Notes under the pieces: model-generated
Database searches by the model: none
Seen by the model: the letters and a program-made list of their open reading frames with translations, nothing else
What the model was told of the DNA's origin: nothing
Program-made: the position numbers and the translations under genes
Shown: one piece after another, positions 18,504 through 27,006 of the stretch
Layout of the letters: every line of letters begins with the position of its first letter
Numbering within the stretch: position 1 is the first letter of the stretch
Source of the DNA: Thauera chlorobenzoica
Lineage (GTDB): Bacteria; Pseudomonadota; Gammaproteobacteria; Burkholderiales; Rhodocyclaceae
Assembly (NCBI RefSeq): GCF_001922305.1
Contig: NZ_CP018839.1
Span: 372,001-436,000 of the forward strand
Reading direction: 5' to 3'
Length of the DNA: 64,000 nt

Positions 18504-19247
18504 TCAGACCTGGAAGCTCGCCGCCAGCGAGCCGATGATGAGCTGCCAGCCGTCGACCAGCACGAACAGCATGAGCTTGAACGGCAGCGAGATCGTCGCC
18601 GGCGGCACCATCATCATGCCCAGCGACATCAGCACGCTCGCCACCACCAGGTCGATGATCAGGAACGGCAGGAAGACCGTGAACCCGATCTGGAACGCGG
18701 TCTTCAGCTCACTGGTCACGAACGCCGGCACCATCACCTGCAACGGCACATCCTCCGGCCCCTGCATCGGCCCGGTGCCGGCGAGGCGGGCGAACAGCGC
18801 GAGGTCGGGCTCGCGGGTCTGCCCCATCATGAACTCGCGGAACGGCCCCTGGGCGATGCGCAGGAACTCGCCGAAGTCGATCGTGCCCGCGGCCAGCGGC
18901 TGCCAGGCGCTGTCGTAGACCTGGGCCAGCACCGGCGACATCACGAACAGGGTGAGGAACAGCGCCAGCCCGAGCAGGACCTGGTTCGGCGGCGCCGACT
19001 GGGTACCGATCGCCATGCGCAGCAGGCTGAGCACGATGACGATGCGGGTGAAGCCGGTCATCATCAGCACCAGCGCGGGGAGGAAGGCCAGGCTCGACAG
19101 CAACAGCAGGGTCTGCAGCGGAATCGACCACTGCTGGGCGCCGCCGCTCAACGGCTGGCTGACGAGGCCGGGCAGCTGCTGGGCGAACAGCGGCAAGGGC
19201 AGGAGTAGGGCCAGCGCCAGCAGCCCGCCGGCGGCGAAGCGCTTCAC
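18504..19247 (-). CDS. fliP: Flagellar export apparatus protein FliP
   Basis: The 247-residue precursor has a cleavable signal peptide (about residues 1-22, ending LPLFA), then the family regions FTRIVIVLSLLRMAIGTQSAPPNQVL and PFLIIDLVVASVLMSLGMMMVPP. FliP forms the ring at the entrance of the export channel. Its ATG overlaps the fliO stop by 4 bases. Confidence 0.97.
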   Translation of the reverse strand: MKRFAAGGLLALALLLPLPLFAQQLPGLVSQPLSGGAQQWSIPLQTLLLLSSLAFLPALVLMMTGFTRIVIVLSLLRMAIGTQSAPPNQVLLGLALFLTLFVMSPVLAQVYDSAWQPLAAGTIDFGEFLRIAQGPFREFMMGQTREPDLALFARLAGTGPMQGPEDVPLQVMVPAFVTSELKTAFQIGFTVFLPFLIIDLVVASVLMSLGMMMVPPATISLPFKLMLFVLVDGWQLIIGSLAASFQV

Positions 19248-19636
19248 CGCGCCTCCGGCGGGGGCGTGCCGATGCGCGCGCGCAGCTCGGTGGCGAAGCT
19301 CCGCGCCGGCGCCGCCGGTGCCGTCGGCGCGGGCTCGATGCGCTCGAGCAGGCGCACCCCGCCCGCGCCCACGCCCAGCACCAGCCAGCGCCCCTCCACC
19401 TCCACCACCTCGACGCGCTCGCGCCCGCCCAGCGCCAGCGTGCCGACGCGGCGCAGGCGGCAGCCGGCGCCGGCTACCCGTGCGGGGCCGAAGCGGCGCA
19501 GCAGCGCGGCGCAGGCGAAGATCAGCACGAGCACGAGGGCCAGCGCCGCGGCGCTGCGGCCGAACAGCGCCAGGCCGAATAGCGAGTCGGCGGCGCCGGC
19601 CTCGAGCGCGGCGGACGCGGCGGGGCTGGCGCTCAT
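19244..19636 (-). CDS. fliO: Flagellar biosynthesis protein FliO
   Basis: A 130-residue protein with one hydrophobic helix (about residues 27-49, ALALVLVLIFACAALLRRFG) and a short basic cytoplasmic domain (GGRERVEVVEVEGRWLVLGVG). FliO helps assemble the FliP ring. Position between fliN and fliP, with 4-bp overlaps on both sides, makes the call secure although sequence conservation in the family is low. Confidence 0.92.
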   Translation of the reverse strand: MSASPAASAALEAGAADSLFGLALFGRSAAALALVLVLIFACAALLRRFGPARVAGAGCRLRRVGTLALGGRERVEVVEVEGRWLVLGVGAGGVRLLERIEPAPTAPAAPARSFATELRARIGTPPPEAR

Positions 19637-20133
19637 CGCTGGTTGAGTTTCTGCACGCGCTCGGAAGGAGTGATGATCTCGGTGATGCGGATGCCGTAGC
19701 GGTCCTCGATCACCACCACTTCACCCTGGGCGATCAGGTAGCCGTTGATCAGGATGTCCATCGGCTCGCCGGCGAGGCCTTCGAGCTCGACCACCGAACC
19801 CTGGGCGAGCTCGAGCAGCTGCTTGATCGTGATCCGGGCGCGGCCCAGCTCGACCGTCAGATGCACCGGGATGTCGAGGATCATCTCGAGATCGCGTGCC
19901 TGGGTGGCGCCGGTGCCGCCCTGGGCGAGCGGGCGGAACACGTCGTCGCCGGCGCTGCGCGCGTTCGCTGCCGCTGCGGGGGCGGCGGCGGCGGGCTCGA
20001 CCGTGCCTTGCTGCTCGGCGAGCGCCGCCGCCCACGGATCGTCGTCGGTGGCGGCCGGGCCCTGTTCCTGCTCGGCGAGGGCGGCGGCCCAGTCGTCGTT
20101 GGGGTCCGGTTGGGAGGGATCGGGCTCAGTCAT
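19633..20133 (-). CDS. fliN: Flagellar motor switch protein FliN
   Basis: A 166-residue C-ring protein. The C-terminal SpoA domain (about residues 85-160) includes DIPVHLTVELGRARITIKQLL and EPMDILINGYLIAQGEVVVI. The N-terminal extension repeats one short motif: DDWAAALAEQEQG followed by DDPWAAALAEQQG, an internal duplication. Related proteins usually carry this acidic DDWAAA element once, as far as I recall. The gene overlaps fliM and fliO by 4 bp each. Confidence 0.95.
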   Translation of the reverse strand: MTEPDPSQPDPNDDWAAALAEQEQGPAATDDDPWAAALAEQQGTVEPAAAAPAAAANARSAGDDVFRPLAQGGTGATQARDLEMILDIPVHLTVELGRARITIKQLLELAQGSVVELEGLAGEPMDILINGYLIAQGEVVVIEDRYGIRITEIITPSERVQKLNQR

Positions 20134-21164
20134 GCTTGGCTTTCCTTGGGTTTCGATGCGGCAAGGCCGGCCAGCGGGCCGGCCTGCGGGCCGTCGGGCA
20201 CATGGTCGATCAGGCGGCGCACGCGCAGCGCGCGCTGGTCGCGCTGGCGGCCGTATTCACATTCCATCACCGGCACGCCGTCGACCTTGGCGATGATGGT
20301 TTCGGGGAGCTCGAGCGGCAGCACGTCGCCGGCCTTCAGCCCCAGCACCTGGGCGATGTGGCTCGACAGGGTGGCGAATTCGGCGACCACTTCCACCTGC
20401 GAGTGGCGCAGCTCCCCGGCCAGGCGCTGGCGCCAGTTGCCGTCGCCGGTGCGGGCGTCGTTGAGCGGGTTGGTCAGCAGGTCGCGCAGCGGCGTGATCA
20501 TCGTGTACGGCATGCAGATGTTGAAGCTGCTCGAAAGGTTGCCGACCTCGATGTTGAACACGGTGTTGACGACGATCTCGTTGGGCGAGTTGGTGATGTT
20601 GGCGAAGCGCGACTGCATCTCCGAGCGCAGGTAGCTGATCTCGAGCGGATAGACCGCTTTCCAGGCTTCGCCGTAGGCCTCGATGGCGAGCGCCAGGATG
20701 CGCTGGATGATGCGCTGCTCGGTGTTGGTGAATTCCCGCCCTTCGGACTTCGCCAGGAAACGCCCGTCGCCGCCGAACAGGTTGTCGACCACCATGAACA
20801 CCAGGCTGGGCGGAAACACCATCAGCGCCGAGCCGCGCAGGGGCTTGAGCGCGAGCATGTTGATGTTTGCCGGTACCGGCACGTTGCGCGAGAACTCGCT
20901 GTAGCTCAGGTAGCGGACGCTATCCACGGTGATGTCGACGGTGCGCCGCATGAGGTTGAACAGCCCCATGCGGAACTGCCGCGCGAAGCGCTCGTTGATG
21001 ATGTCGAGCGTGTGCAGGCGGTCGCGCACCACGCGGTGCTGGGTGGCCGGGTCGTAGCGGCGCAGGCTGGTCGCGGCGGGGCTGGGGGTGGCCTCGTTGT
21101 CGCCGCTGACACCCTTGAGCAGGGCGTCGATCTCTTCCTGCGACAGCAGATCGTCCTGTGACAT
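20130..21164 (-). CDS. fliM: Flagellar motor switch protein FliM
   Basis: A 344-residue switch protein. The extreme N-terminus has LLSQEEIDALLKGV, the CheY-P docking peptide. It is followed by the FliM middle domain (LHTLDIINERFARQFRMGLFN) and a C-terminal SpoA domain (about residues 255-325). It links chemotaxis signals to motor reversal. The next gene, fliN, overlaps by 4 bp. Confidence 0.97.
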   Translation of the reverse strand: MSQDDLLSQEEIDALLKGVSGDNEATPSPAATSLRRYDPATQHRVVRDRLHTLDIINERFARQFRMGLFNLMRRTVDITVDSVRYLSYSEFSRNVPVPANINMLALKPLRGSALMVFPPSLVFMVVDNLFGGDGRFLAKSEGREFTNTEQRIIQRILALAIEAYGEAWKAVYPLEISYLRSEMQSRFANITNSPNEIVVNTVFNIEVGNLSSSFNICMPYTMITPLRDLLTNPLNDARTGDGNWRQRLAGELRHSQVEVVAEFATLSSHIAQVLGLKAGDVLPLELPETIIAKVDGVPVMECEYGRQRDQRALRVRRLIDHVPDGPQAGPLAGLAASKPKESQA

Positions 21165-21179
21165 GGTGGGCGGCCGGGC

Positions 21180-21653
21180 TTACTGCACGATGAATTCGGT
21201 AAACAGCACATCCTCGATGGCCGGTGCGGCATGGCTGGTCGAGAACGGGGCCTGCAGCACCGCGTGCATTTCGGCGAGCAGCGACTCCTTGCCGCCGGGT
21301 GCGGTCAGTTCCGCGGCCTTGCGCCCCGGGAACAGCATCAACAGGCGGCTGCGCACCTGCGGCATGTGCTCGACCAGGGTCTGGCGGCTGCGCTCGTCGG
21401 CGACTTTGAGGCTGAGGCCGGTGTACAGCAGGCGCGGGCCGTAGTTGTCTTCGGGAAGATTCACCGTGAACGGCTCGATGCGCACGAAGATCGGCGGCAG
21501 CGGCGGTGCTTCGGGTGTGGTGACGACGGCGGCTTCGCTGCTGCGCGCGCCCATCAGGACGTACAAGGCCATGCCGGCGCTGGCCAGCGCCAGTGTCGCC
21601 AAGACCAGCACGAGCATCAGCATCTTGCTCGAGCCGAGCTTTGTTGCACTCAT
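21180..21653 (-). CDS. fliL: Flagellar basal body-associated protein FliL
   Basis: A 157-residue single-pass protein: cytoplasmic start, membrane helix (about residues 11-33) and a periplasmic domain with the family pattern FVRIEPFTVNLPEDNYGPRLLYTGLSLKV. FliL supports stator function and swarming. It starts 126 bp after fliK and leads into fliM with a 15-bp gap. The gap before fliL holds a short G/C-rich palindrome. Confidence 0.93.
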   Translation of the reverse strand: MSATKLGSSKMLMLVLVLATLALASAGMALYVLMGARSSEAAVVTTPEAPPLPPIFVRIEPFTVNLPEDNYGPRLLYTGLSLKVADERSRQTLVEHMPQVRSRLLMLFPGRKAAELTAPGGKESLLAEMHAVLQAPFSTSHAAPAIEDVLFTEFIVQ

Positions 21654-21779
21654 CGGATTCCCTTGATCATGTCTGGATCAACTCGGCAGTATCGCGTGCC
21701 GGAGCGCGCGACGATGCCCCGAACAGGGGCACTGCAGCCGCCGTTCTTCCCGGTTTGCCCGGCCGCTGCGGGCGAACGC

Positions 21780-23261
21780 TCACACATGGATATCGACCCG
21801 TCCGGCGGCGAGCAGTGCTGCCGTGGCCGCGGCTTGCTCCGCGGCGCCGGCTTCGCCGCCGTCATCGGCCGACGCTTCACCGCCGGTGCGGTTGCCGGCG
21901 GTGAAGCCGGCGCTGCCCTGCGGGTCGCCGCGGCGGTCGCTGACGCCGGCTTCGCCGAGGGTGATGCCCTGGCTGGCGAGCGCTTCGCGCAGCTGCGGGA
22001 TGGCCTGTTCGAGCGCTTCGCGCACCTGCACGTGGTGGGCGACGAACTGCAGCTGGGCGCTGCGCTCGGTCATCGACAGGGTGACCGACAGCGGGCCGAG
22101 CTCGGGCGGGCTCAGGCGCAGTTCGATCTGGCGTGCGCCGTCACGCCCGTGCACCAGCAGCTGCTGGCCGAGTTCGGCCGGCCATTGGGCACTGCCGGGC
22201 AGATGGTGGAGGGTCGCGCTGGCCGGTGCCGCGGACGGGCCTGCAGGGGCCGCGCCAGCGACGGAGACACCCGGGGAGGCGGGCGGCGGGGGAGCCGACA
22301 CCGCTTCGGCTGCGATCGAGCCGAATGCAGTGGGGGCGGCCGGGGTAAGGGACTGGGAAGGCGCGTCGGTGGCCGGTGGTGCCGTCGCTATCGGGGTTGC
22401 CATGGCAGGCGCGGTGGTGCGGGAGGCGGATTCGTCCGCTGCTGCGGTCGCAAGGGCTGCGGCTGGCAGGACAACTCCGGCCGGGGCGTTGCCGGTGGAA
22501 GCCGCTGTGCGGGCTGCCGCCGTTTCGCCGATGACGGGCGCAGTGCCGGGTAGTCCCGGCGCTGCGCTGTCGGCGCCGGCGGGGGCAGCGGCGAGGTTCG
22601 TGGTGATGCGGGTTGCGGGAGTCGTGCCGGGCAGCGCCGCCGCCGTGGTGGTGCTGGCTGCGCCGCGGTCGGCCGACGCGACAGCGGCGGCAGGATCGCC
22701 GGGGAGTCCCGGTGCGGCCGCCGCCGCTGCCAGCGCTCCCGCCGCGTCCTGCCGAAAGCTATCGCCTGCCGCCGTGGCGAGCGGAGTGGCTTCTTGGTGC
22801 AGGGAAACGTGTCCGGACGGGAGGGGCGGCACGGCCGGAAGGGCGGCGGAAAGCTGCGACAGATCGGTTGTCGCGTTGTCGCTATTTTCGTCCACGGGCG
22901 CTTCCGGAAGGAGGGAAGCGGCCGCCAGCGGATCTTCCGCCGCGGGCAGGCGGGTTTCCCCCCCGGTTCCGGGCGTGACTGCGCCGAGCGCGGCCTGCAA
23001 GGCGGCGGCGAGTGCCGCCCGGCCGTCCTGGAGGGCGCCGCCCGGTACGGAAGGCATGGAGGGAATGGATGGCGCTGCGGCCGGCGGCGCGCTTGGTGGG
23101 GTCGGGCTGCGGCCGGCGAGCGCTGCGCTCATTGCGCTGGCGAAAGTCGCGGGTGCCGCGCTGTCACCGCTGCTGCCGCTAGGAAGAAGGGAAGCAGGGA
23201 CTCCGTTGACGCCCTGAGTGGGGGGCATGCCGAGCAGAATGTGAAGATCGATCATCGCCAT
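21780..23261 (-). CDS. fliK: Flagellar hook-length control protein FliK
   Basis: FliK measures the hook and flips export specificity. From 23261 the protein is 493 residues. It has a long Ala/Pro/Thr-rich unstructured N-terminal two thirds and the conserved C-terminal domain (about residues 370-460) with ARQIELRLSPPELGPLSVTLSM and HHVQVREALEQAIPQLREAL. The ATG at 23261 has GGAGCAGGAC upstream; the longer frame to 23339 would add a basic leader without a ribosome site. A second FliK-like gene lies at 58961. Confidence 0.93.
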   Translation of the reverse strand: MAMIDLHILLGMPPTQGVNGVPASLLPSGSSGDSAAPATFASAMSAALAGRSPTPPSAPPAAAPSIPSMPSVPGGALQDGRAALAAALQAALGAVTPGTGGETRLPAAEDPLAAASLLPEAPVDENSDNATTDLSQLSAALPAVPPLPSGHVSLHQEATPLATAAGDSFRQDAAGALAAAAAAPGLPGDPAAAVASADRGAASTTTAAALPGTTPATRITTNLAAAPAGADSAAPGLPGTAPVIGETAAARTAASTGNAPAGVVLPAAALATAAADESASRTTAPAMATPIATAPPATDAPSQSLTPAAPTAFGSIAAEAVSAPPPPASPGVSVAGAAPAGPSAAPASATLHHLPGSAQWPAELGQQLLVHGRDGARQIELRLSPPELGPLSVTLSMTERSAQLQFVAHHVQVREALEQAIPQLREALASQGITLGEAGVSDRRGDPQGSAGFTAGNRTGGEASADDGGEAGAAEQAAATAALLAAGRVDIHV

Positions 23262-23375
23262 GGTTGTCCTGCTCCGCGTGCTGGGCCGCTCGCCCGCAGG
23301 CGGCGGAAAATGCTGTGGCTGCGGGGGTCGAGTCCGCATTGAAGTCCGGAAACGAGGCAGGTGCCGTACACCGCG

Positions 23376-23834
23376 TCAGCTCCCGCGCTGCGCCTGGCGC
23401 CGGGCCAGGCGTCCGGCCGCCTGCTCGTCGCTGGCGCGGAGTTCGGCGCGCTGTTCCAGCACCGACTGCTGCAGTCCGCGCCGGGCTGCCAGGGTGTCGT
23501 AGGAGGCGACCCGGCGGCGGGCATTGTGCCAGTGGCGGATTTCGCCCTCCACCTTTTCGTGCTGGGCGGCGAGCGCGCTGCGGGCGCCGTCGAGGGCGCT
23601 GTCGAGCGAGGCCAGGAAGCGCCGGTAATTGTCCACCAGCACCGGATCGATGCCGCGCGCCATCGCCTGCTGCAGGCGTTCGAGGTATTCCTCGCGGTAC
23701 TGCTCGAGGGCGCCGATGCGCGCCTCGATCTGCTGCGCGCTGCGGCGCTCCTGGCGCAGGGTGTCACCGGCGCGGTCGCGGGCGCTGCGGGCGAGCTCGA
23801 GCAGGGTGTCGAGGGTGGTGGATGGCTTGCTCAT
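23376..23834 (-). CDS. fliJ: Flagellar export protein FliJ
   Basis: A 152-residue protein predicted as one long coiled coil (Gln, Arg, Leu heptads throughout), the FliJ architecture. FliJ is the stalk that couples the FliI ATPase to the export gate. Its ATG overlaps the fliI stop by 4 bases. Sequence conservation is low, so size, coiled coil and position carry the call. Confidence 0.92.
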   Translation of the reverse strand: MSKPSTTLDTLLELARSARDRAGDTLRQERRSAQQIEARIGALEQYREEYLERLQQAMARGIDPVLVDNYRRFLASLDSALDGARSALAAQHEKVEGEIRHWHNARRRVASYDTLAARRGLQQSVLEQRAELRASDEQAAGRLARRQAQRGS

Positions 23835-25246
23835 CCGGCCTGTTCTCCGAACAGCGCGGCGAGCGCCTGGTGCGAGCCTTCGAGCGCGGCGCAGTCGTCG
23901 ATGCCCTGCTGGAGGAAGGCTTCGAGCGTGGGAAAGCGCGCCACCGCCTCGTCGAGCTGGGGGTCGTGGCCGGGGGTGTAGGCGCCGACCCCGATCAGGT
24001 CCTGGTTGCGCCGGTAGCGCGAGAACAGCTGCTTGAAGCGGCGTGCGCGGGCGAGATGGGCGGGGGGCACGATCTCGGTCATCACCCGGCTGATCGAGGC
24101 TTCGATGTCGATCGCCGGGTAGTGGCCGGCTTCGGCGAGCGAGCGCGCAAGGACGATGTGGCCGTCGAGGATCGCGCGCGCCGAGTCGGCGATCGGGTCC
24201 TGCTGGTCGTCGCCTTCGGTGAGTACGGTGTAGAACGCGGTGATCGAGCCGGCGCCGCGGCGGCCGTTGCCGGCGCGCTCGACCAGCGCCGGCAGCTTCG
24301 CGAACACCGACGGCGGATAGCCCTTGGTCGCCGGCGGTTCACCGATGGCGAGGGCGATCTCGCGCTGGGCCATCGCGTAGCGCGTCAGCGAGTCCATGAT
24401 CAGGAGCACGTCGCGGCCTTCGTCGCGAAAATGCTCGGCGATGCGGGTCGCATAGGCCGCACCCTGCAGGCGCTGCAGCGGCGAAGTGTCGGCCGGTGCG
24501 GCCACGACCACGGCGCGGCGCCGCCCCTCTTCGCCGAGGATGTTGTCGATGAAGTCCTGCACTTCGCGGCCGCGTTCGCCGATCAGGCCGACGACGATGA
24601 CATCGGCGCGGGTGTAGCGCGCCATCATCCCGAGCAGCACCGACTTGCCGACCCCGGAACCGGCGAACAGGCCCATGCGCTGGCCGCGGCCGACGCTGAG
24701 CAAGGCGTTGATGGCGCGGATGCCGACGTCGATCGGTTCTTCGATCGGCGCGCGCGCGAGCGGGTTCAGCGGCGGCGCCGACAGCGGTGCGCGGGCGATG
24801 CCGTCGAAGGCGGGGCCGTCGTCGAGCGCCTCGCCGTTGCCGTCGACGACCCGCCCGAGCAGCGCCTCGCCGACCGGAAAGCGGCGCGCATCGTGCGCGG
24901 CGCTGCCGTCTTCGAGCGGAAACACGCGGGAGCCGGGCATCAGGCCGACGGTGTCGGCGAGCGGCATCAGGAACAGGCGCTCGCCGGCAAAGCCCACCAC
25001 TTCGGCGGCGGCGGCGCGCGGTTTGCCGTCGGCGCCGGGGGGCAGCTCGATGCGGCAGGCGTTGCCCAGGGCGATGCGCAGGCCGACGACTTCGATCACT
25101 AGCCCGGTGGCGCGCACCACGCGGCCGCTGCGGCGCACCTGCGGGCAGCGTTCGACGCGGGCGCGCACGCGGCGCAGGGTGTCGCGCCAGTGCGCGCCGT
25201 GGGCGGCGGCGGGCGAGGGCGGCGGCGTGGCGAGCGATTCAGTCAT
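23831..25246 (-). CDS. fliI: Flagellum-specific ATP synthase FliI
   Basis: A 471-residue AAA-type export ATPase. Walker A is GSGVGKS at residues 196-202. Other features are [18 protein letters not shown], the Walker B segment [27 protein letters not shown] and the C-terminal [20 protein letters not shown]. It energises unfolding and export of flagellar substrates together with FliH and FliJ. Confidence 0.97.
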   Translation of the reverse strand: MTESLATPPPSPAAAHGAHWRDTLRRVRARVERCPQVRRSGRVVRATGLVIEVVGLRIALGNACRIELPPGADGKPRAAAAEVVGFAGERLFLMPLADTVGLMPGSRVFPLEDGSAAHDARRFPVGEALLGRVVDGNGEALDDGPAFDGIARAPLSAPPLNPLARAPIEEPIDVGIRAINALLSVGRGQRMGLFAGSGVGKSVLLGMMARYTRADVIVVGLIGERGREVQDFIDNILGEEGRRRAVVVAAPADTSPLQRLQGAAYATRIAEHFRDEGRDVLLIMDSLTRYAMAQREIALAIGEPPATKGYPPSVFAKLPALVERAGNGRRGAGSITAFYTVLTEGDDQQDPIADSARAILDGHIVLARSLAEAGHYPAIDIEASISRVMTEIVPPAHLARARRFKQLFSRYRRNQDLIGVGAYTPGHDPQLDEAVARFPTLEAFLQQGIDDCAALEGSHQALAALFGEQAG

Positions 25247-26000
25247 GGTCGTCGGGCTTGCTGTCGCTGTCGCCGCTGGCGGCGCGGCGGCGGCGCAGCT
25301 GCGCTTTCACCGCCTTCCAGCGCGTTTCCCAGGTGGCGTCGAGTTCGCCGCCGGGGCTGGCGAGGCGGCAGTCGCCGCGCTGCAGGGCGTCGTCGGGCTG
25401 CAGCGTCCACCCGGCGGCCTGCAGTTCGCTGCCGAGGTGGCGTTCGACCAGGCGGCAGTCCTGCGGATTGAGCCACAGGCGCGGCTGTCCCGCGGGCGCG
25501 GGCTCGCTGTGGAGCAGCAGGCGGACGATTTCGAGCACCTGCTGGGGACGGGTGCGCAGGGCGTCGAAGGCGAGCTGGCGGCCGGTGACGAGGGCGAGTT
25601 CGGCGAGCTCGTCGGCGACCAGGTGGTCGAGTTCGCCGAGCGCTTCGCCGAACGCGGTGGCGAGGGCGCGCAAGGGCTCGAGCTCCTCCCGGCAGCGCCG
25701 GTCGAATTCGGCCTCGGCCTCGGCGCGGGCCTGGGCACGGCCTTCAGCGAGGCCTTGCTCGAGCCCCCGGGCGCGGCCTTCGGCCAGGCCTTGTTCCAGC
25801 CCCGCTGCGCGCCCGGCCTCGAAGCCGGCGCGGCGCTCGGCTTCGGCGGCATCGCGCCGTACGCGCTCGCGCCGTGCCGCGAGCAAGGGGTCGTGGGCGG
25901 CGGCGGGGGGGCGGGCCGAAGCCGGCCCGTGCGGCGCGACGAACTCGTCGAGCTGCCAGCGGTGCCAGGCCGCCGAGCCGCTGCCGCGCTTGTCAGACAT
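25239..26000 (-). CDS. fliH: Flagellar assembly protein FliH
   Basis: A 253-residue negative regulator and tether of FliI. The N-terminal part has the glycine-spaced helix typical of FliH, here an almost exact tandem repeat of [11 protein letters not shown] (about residues 71-93). The C-terminal half shows the family pattern [16 protein letters not shown]. It overlaps fliG and fliI by 8 bp each. Confidence 0.94.
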   Translation of the reverse strand: MSDKRGSGSAAWHRWQLDEFVAPHGPASARPPAAAHDPLLAARRERVRRDAAEAERRAGFEAGRAAGLEQGLAEGRARGLEQGLAEGRAQARAEAEAEFDRRCREELEPLRALATAFGEALGELDHLVADELAELALVTGRQLAFDALRTRPQQVLEIVRLLLHSEPAPAGQPRLWLNPQDCRLVERHLGSELQAAGWTLQPDDALQRGDCRLASPGGELDATWETRWKAVKAQLRRRRAASGDSDSKPDDHD

Positions 26001-27006
26001 AGGCGTCGTCCCCGCCGCCGAGCACGATCTCGCCGCTCTCGGCGAGGCGGCGCACCACCTGCAGGATCGTCTTCTGCTCGGCCTCGACCTGCGACAGCCG
26101 CACCGGGCCGCGGGCGTCGATGTCCTCGCGCAGGAGGTCGGCGGCGCGCTGCGACATGTTGCGCATGAACTTGTCGAGCAGCTCGGTGGGCGAGCCCTTG
26201 AGCGCGACCGACAGCGCGTTCGGGTCGATGTCCTTGAGGATCAGCTGGATCGCGCGGTCGTCGAGTTCGAGCAGGTTCTCGAACAGGAACATCTCGTCGA
26301 TGATCTTCTGCGCCAGGCCTTCGTTGTAGGCGCGCACGGTCTCGATCACCGATTCCTCGGTGGCCGAGCTCATCAGGTTCAGGATCTCGGCCGCGGTGCG
26401 CACCCCGCCCATCTTGCTGCGCTTGATGTTCTGGCCGTCGAGCAGGCCGGAGAGCACCTCGGTGAGCTCCTGCAGCGCGCTCGGCTGCACCCCGCTGAAG
26501 GTCGCCACGCGCAGCATCACGTCGTTGCGCTGCTTCTCCGGGAAGTGCTTCAGCACCTGCGCCGCCTGGCGGCGTTCGAGGTGGATCAGCACGGTGGCGA
26601 TCACCTGCGGGTGCTCCTCGCGGATCAGGTCGGCGACCACCGAAGCTTCCATCAGGTTCAGCGCATCGATGCCCGAGGACGATTCGGACTGCTCGAAGAT
26701 GTCCTCGATCAGGCTGGTGGCGCGCTCGCTGCCGAGCGCCTTCACCAGCACCGAGCGGATGCGGTCGCTGGAGTTCAGGTTGAGCGCGGTGAATTCCTCG
26801 GTCTCGGCGTGGAAGCTGGCCAGCACGGCGCGCATTTCTTCGTGCGAGACCTGCTCGAGCGCGGCCATTTCCTTGGTTACGCGCTGGATCTCGGTGGCGG
26901 ACAGGAACTTGAAGACTTCGGCGGCGACGTCCTCGTCGAGCGCCAGCAGCAGGATCGCGCTGCGGCGCAGGCCGGGGATCGACAGGCTGGGCGACGGGTT
27001 ACTCAC
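25993..27006 (-). CDS. fliG: Flagellar motor switch protein FliG
   Basis: A 337-residue rotor protein. The N-terminal domain binds FliF (SAILLLALDEDVAAEVFKFL), the middle has the EHPQVIATVLIHLERRQAAQVL segment, and the C-terminal domain contains the torque helix LLELDDRAIQLILKDID with charged residues facing MotA. It overlaps fliF by 8 bp at its start. Confidence 0.97.
   Translation of the reverse strand: MSNPSPSLSIPGLRRSAILLLALDEDVAAEVFKFLSATEIQRVTKEMAALEQVSHEEMRAVLASFHAETEEFTALNLNSSDRIRSVLVKALGSERATSLIEDIFEQSESSSGIDALNLMEASVVADLIREEHPQVIATVLIHLERRQAAQVLKHFPEKQRNDVMLRVATFSGVQPSALQELTEVLSGLLDGQNIKRSKMGGVRTAAEILNLMSSATEESVIETVRAYNEGLAQKIIDEMFLFENLLELDDRAIQLILKDIDPNALSVALKGSPTELLDKFMRNMSQRAADLLREDIDARGPVRLSQVEAEQKTILQVVRRLAESGEIVLGGGDDAYV

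Noticed and set aside
17468..18538. 356-codon plus-strand frame opposite fliR/fliQ
   Set aside because: Product is dominated by His, Gln, Arg and Glu, the usual antisense of hydrophobic membrane genes.
21654..21779. TGCCCC-TGTTC-GGGGCA hairpin between fliK and fliL as a terminator
   Set aside because: No T-run follows on either strand; fliL and downstream genes would be cut off from their operon.
23264..25102. 612-codon plus-strand frame opposite fliI/fliJ
   Set aside because: Shadow of fliI; no domain and no ribosome site.
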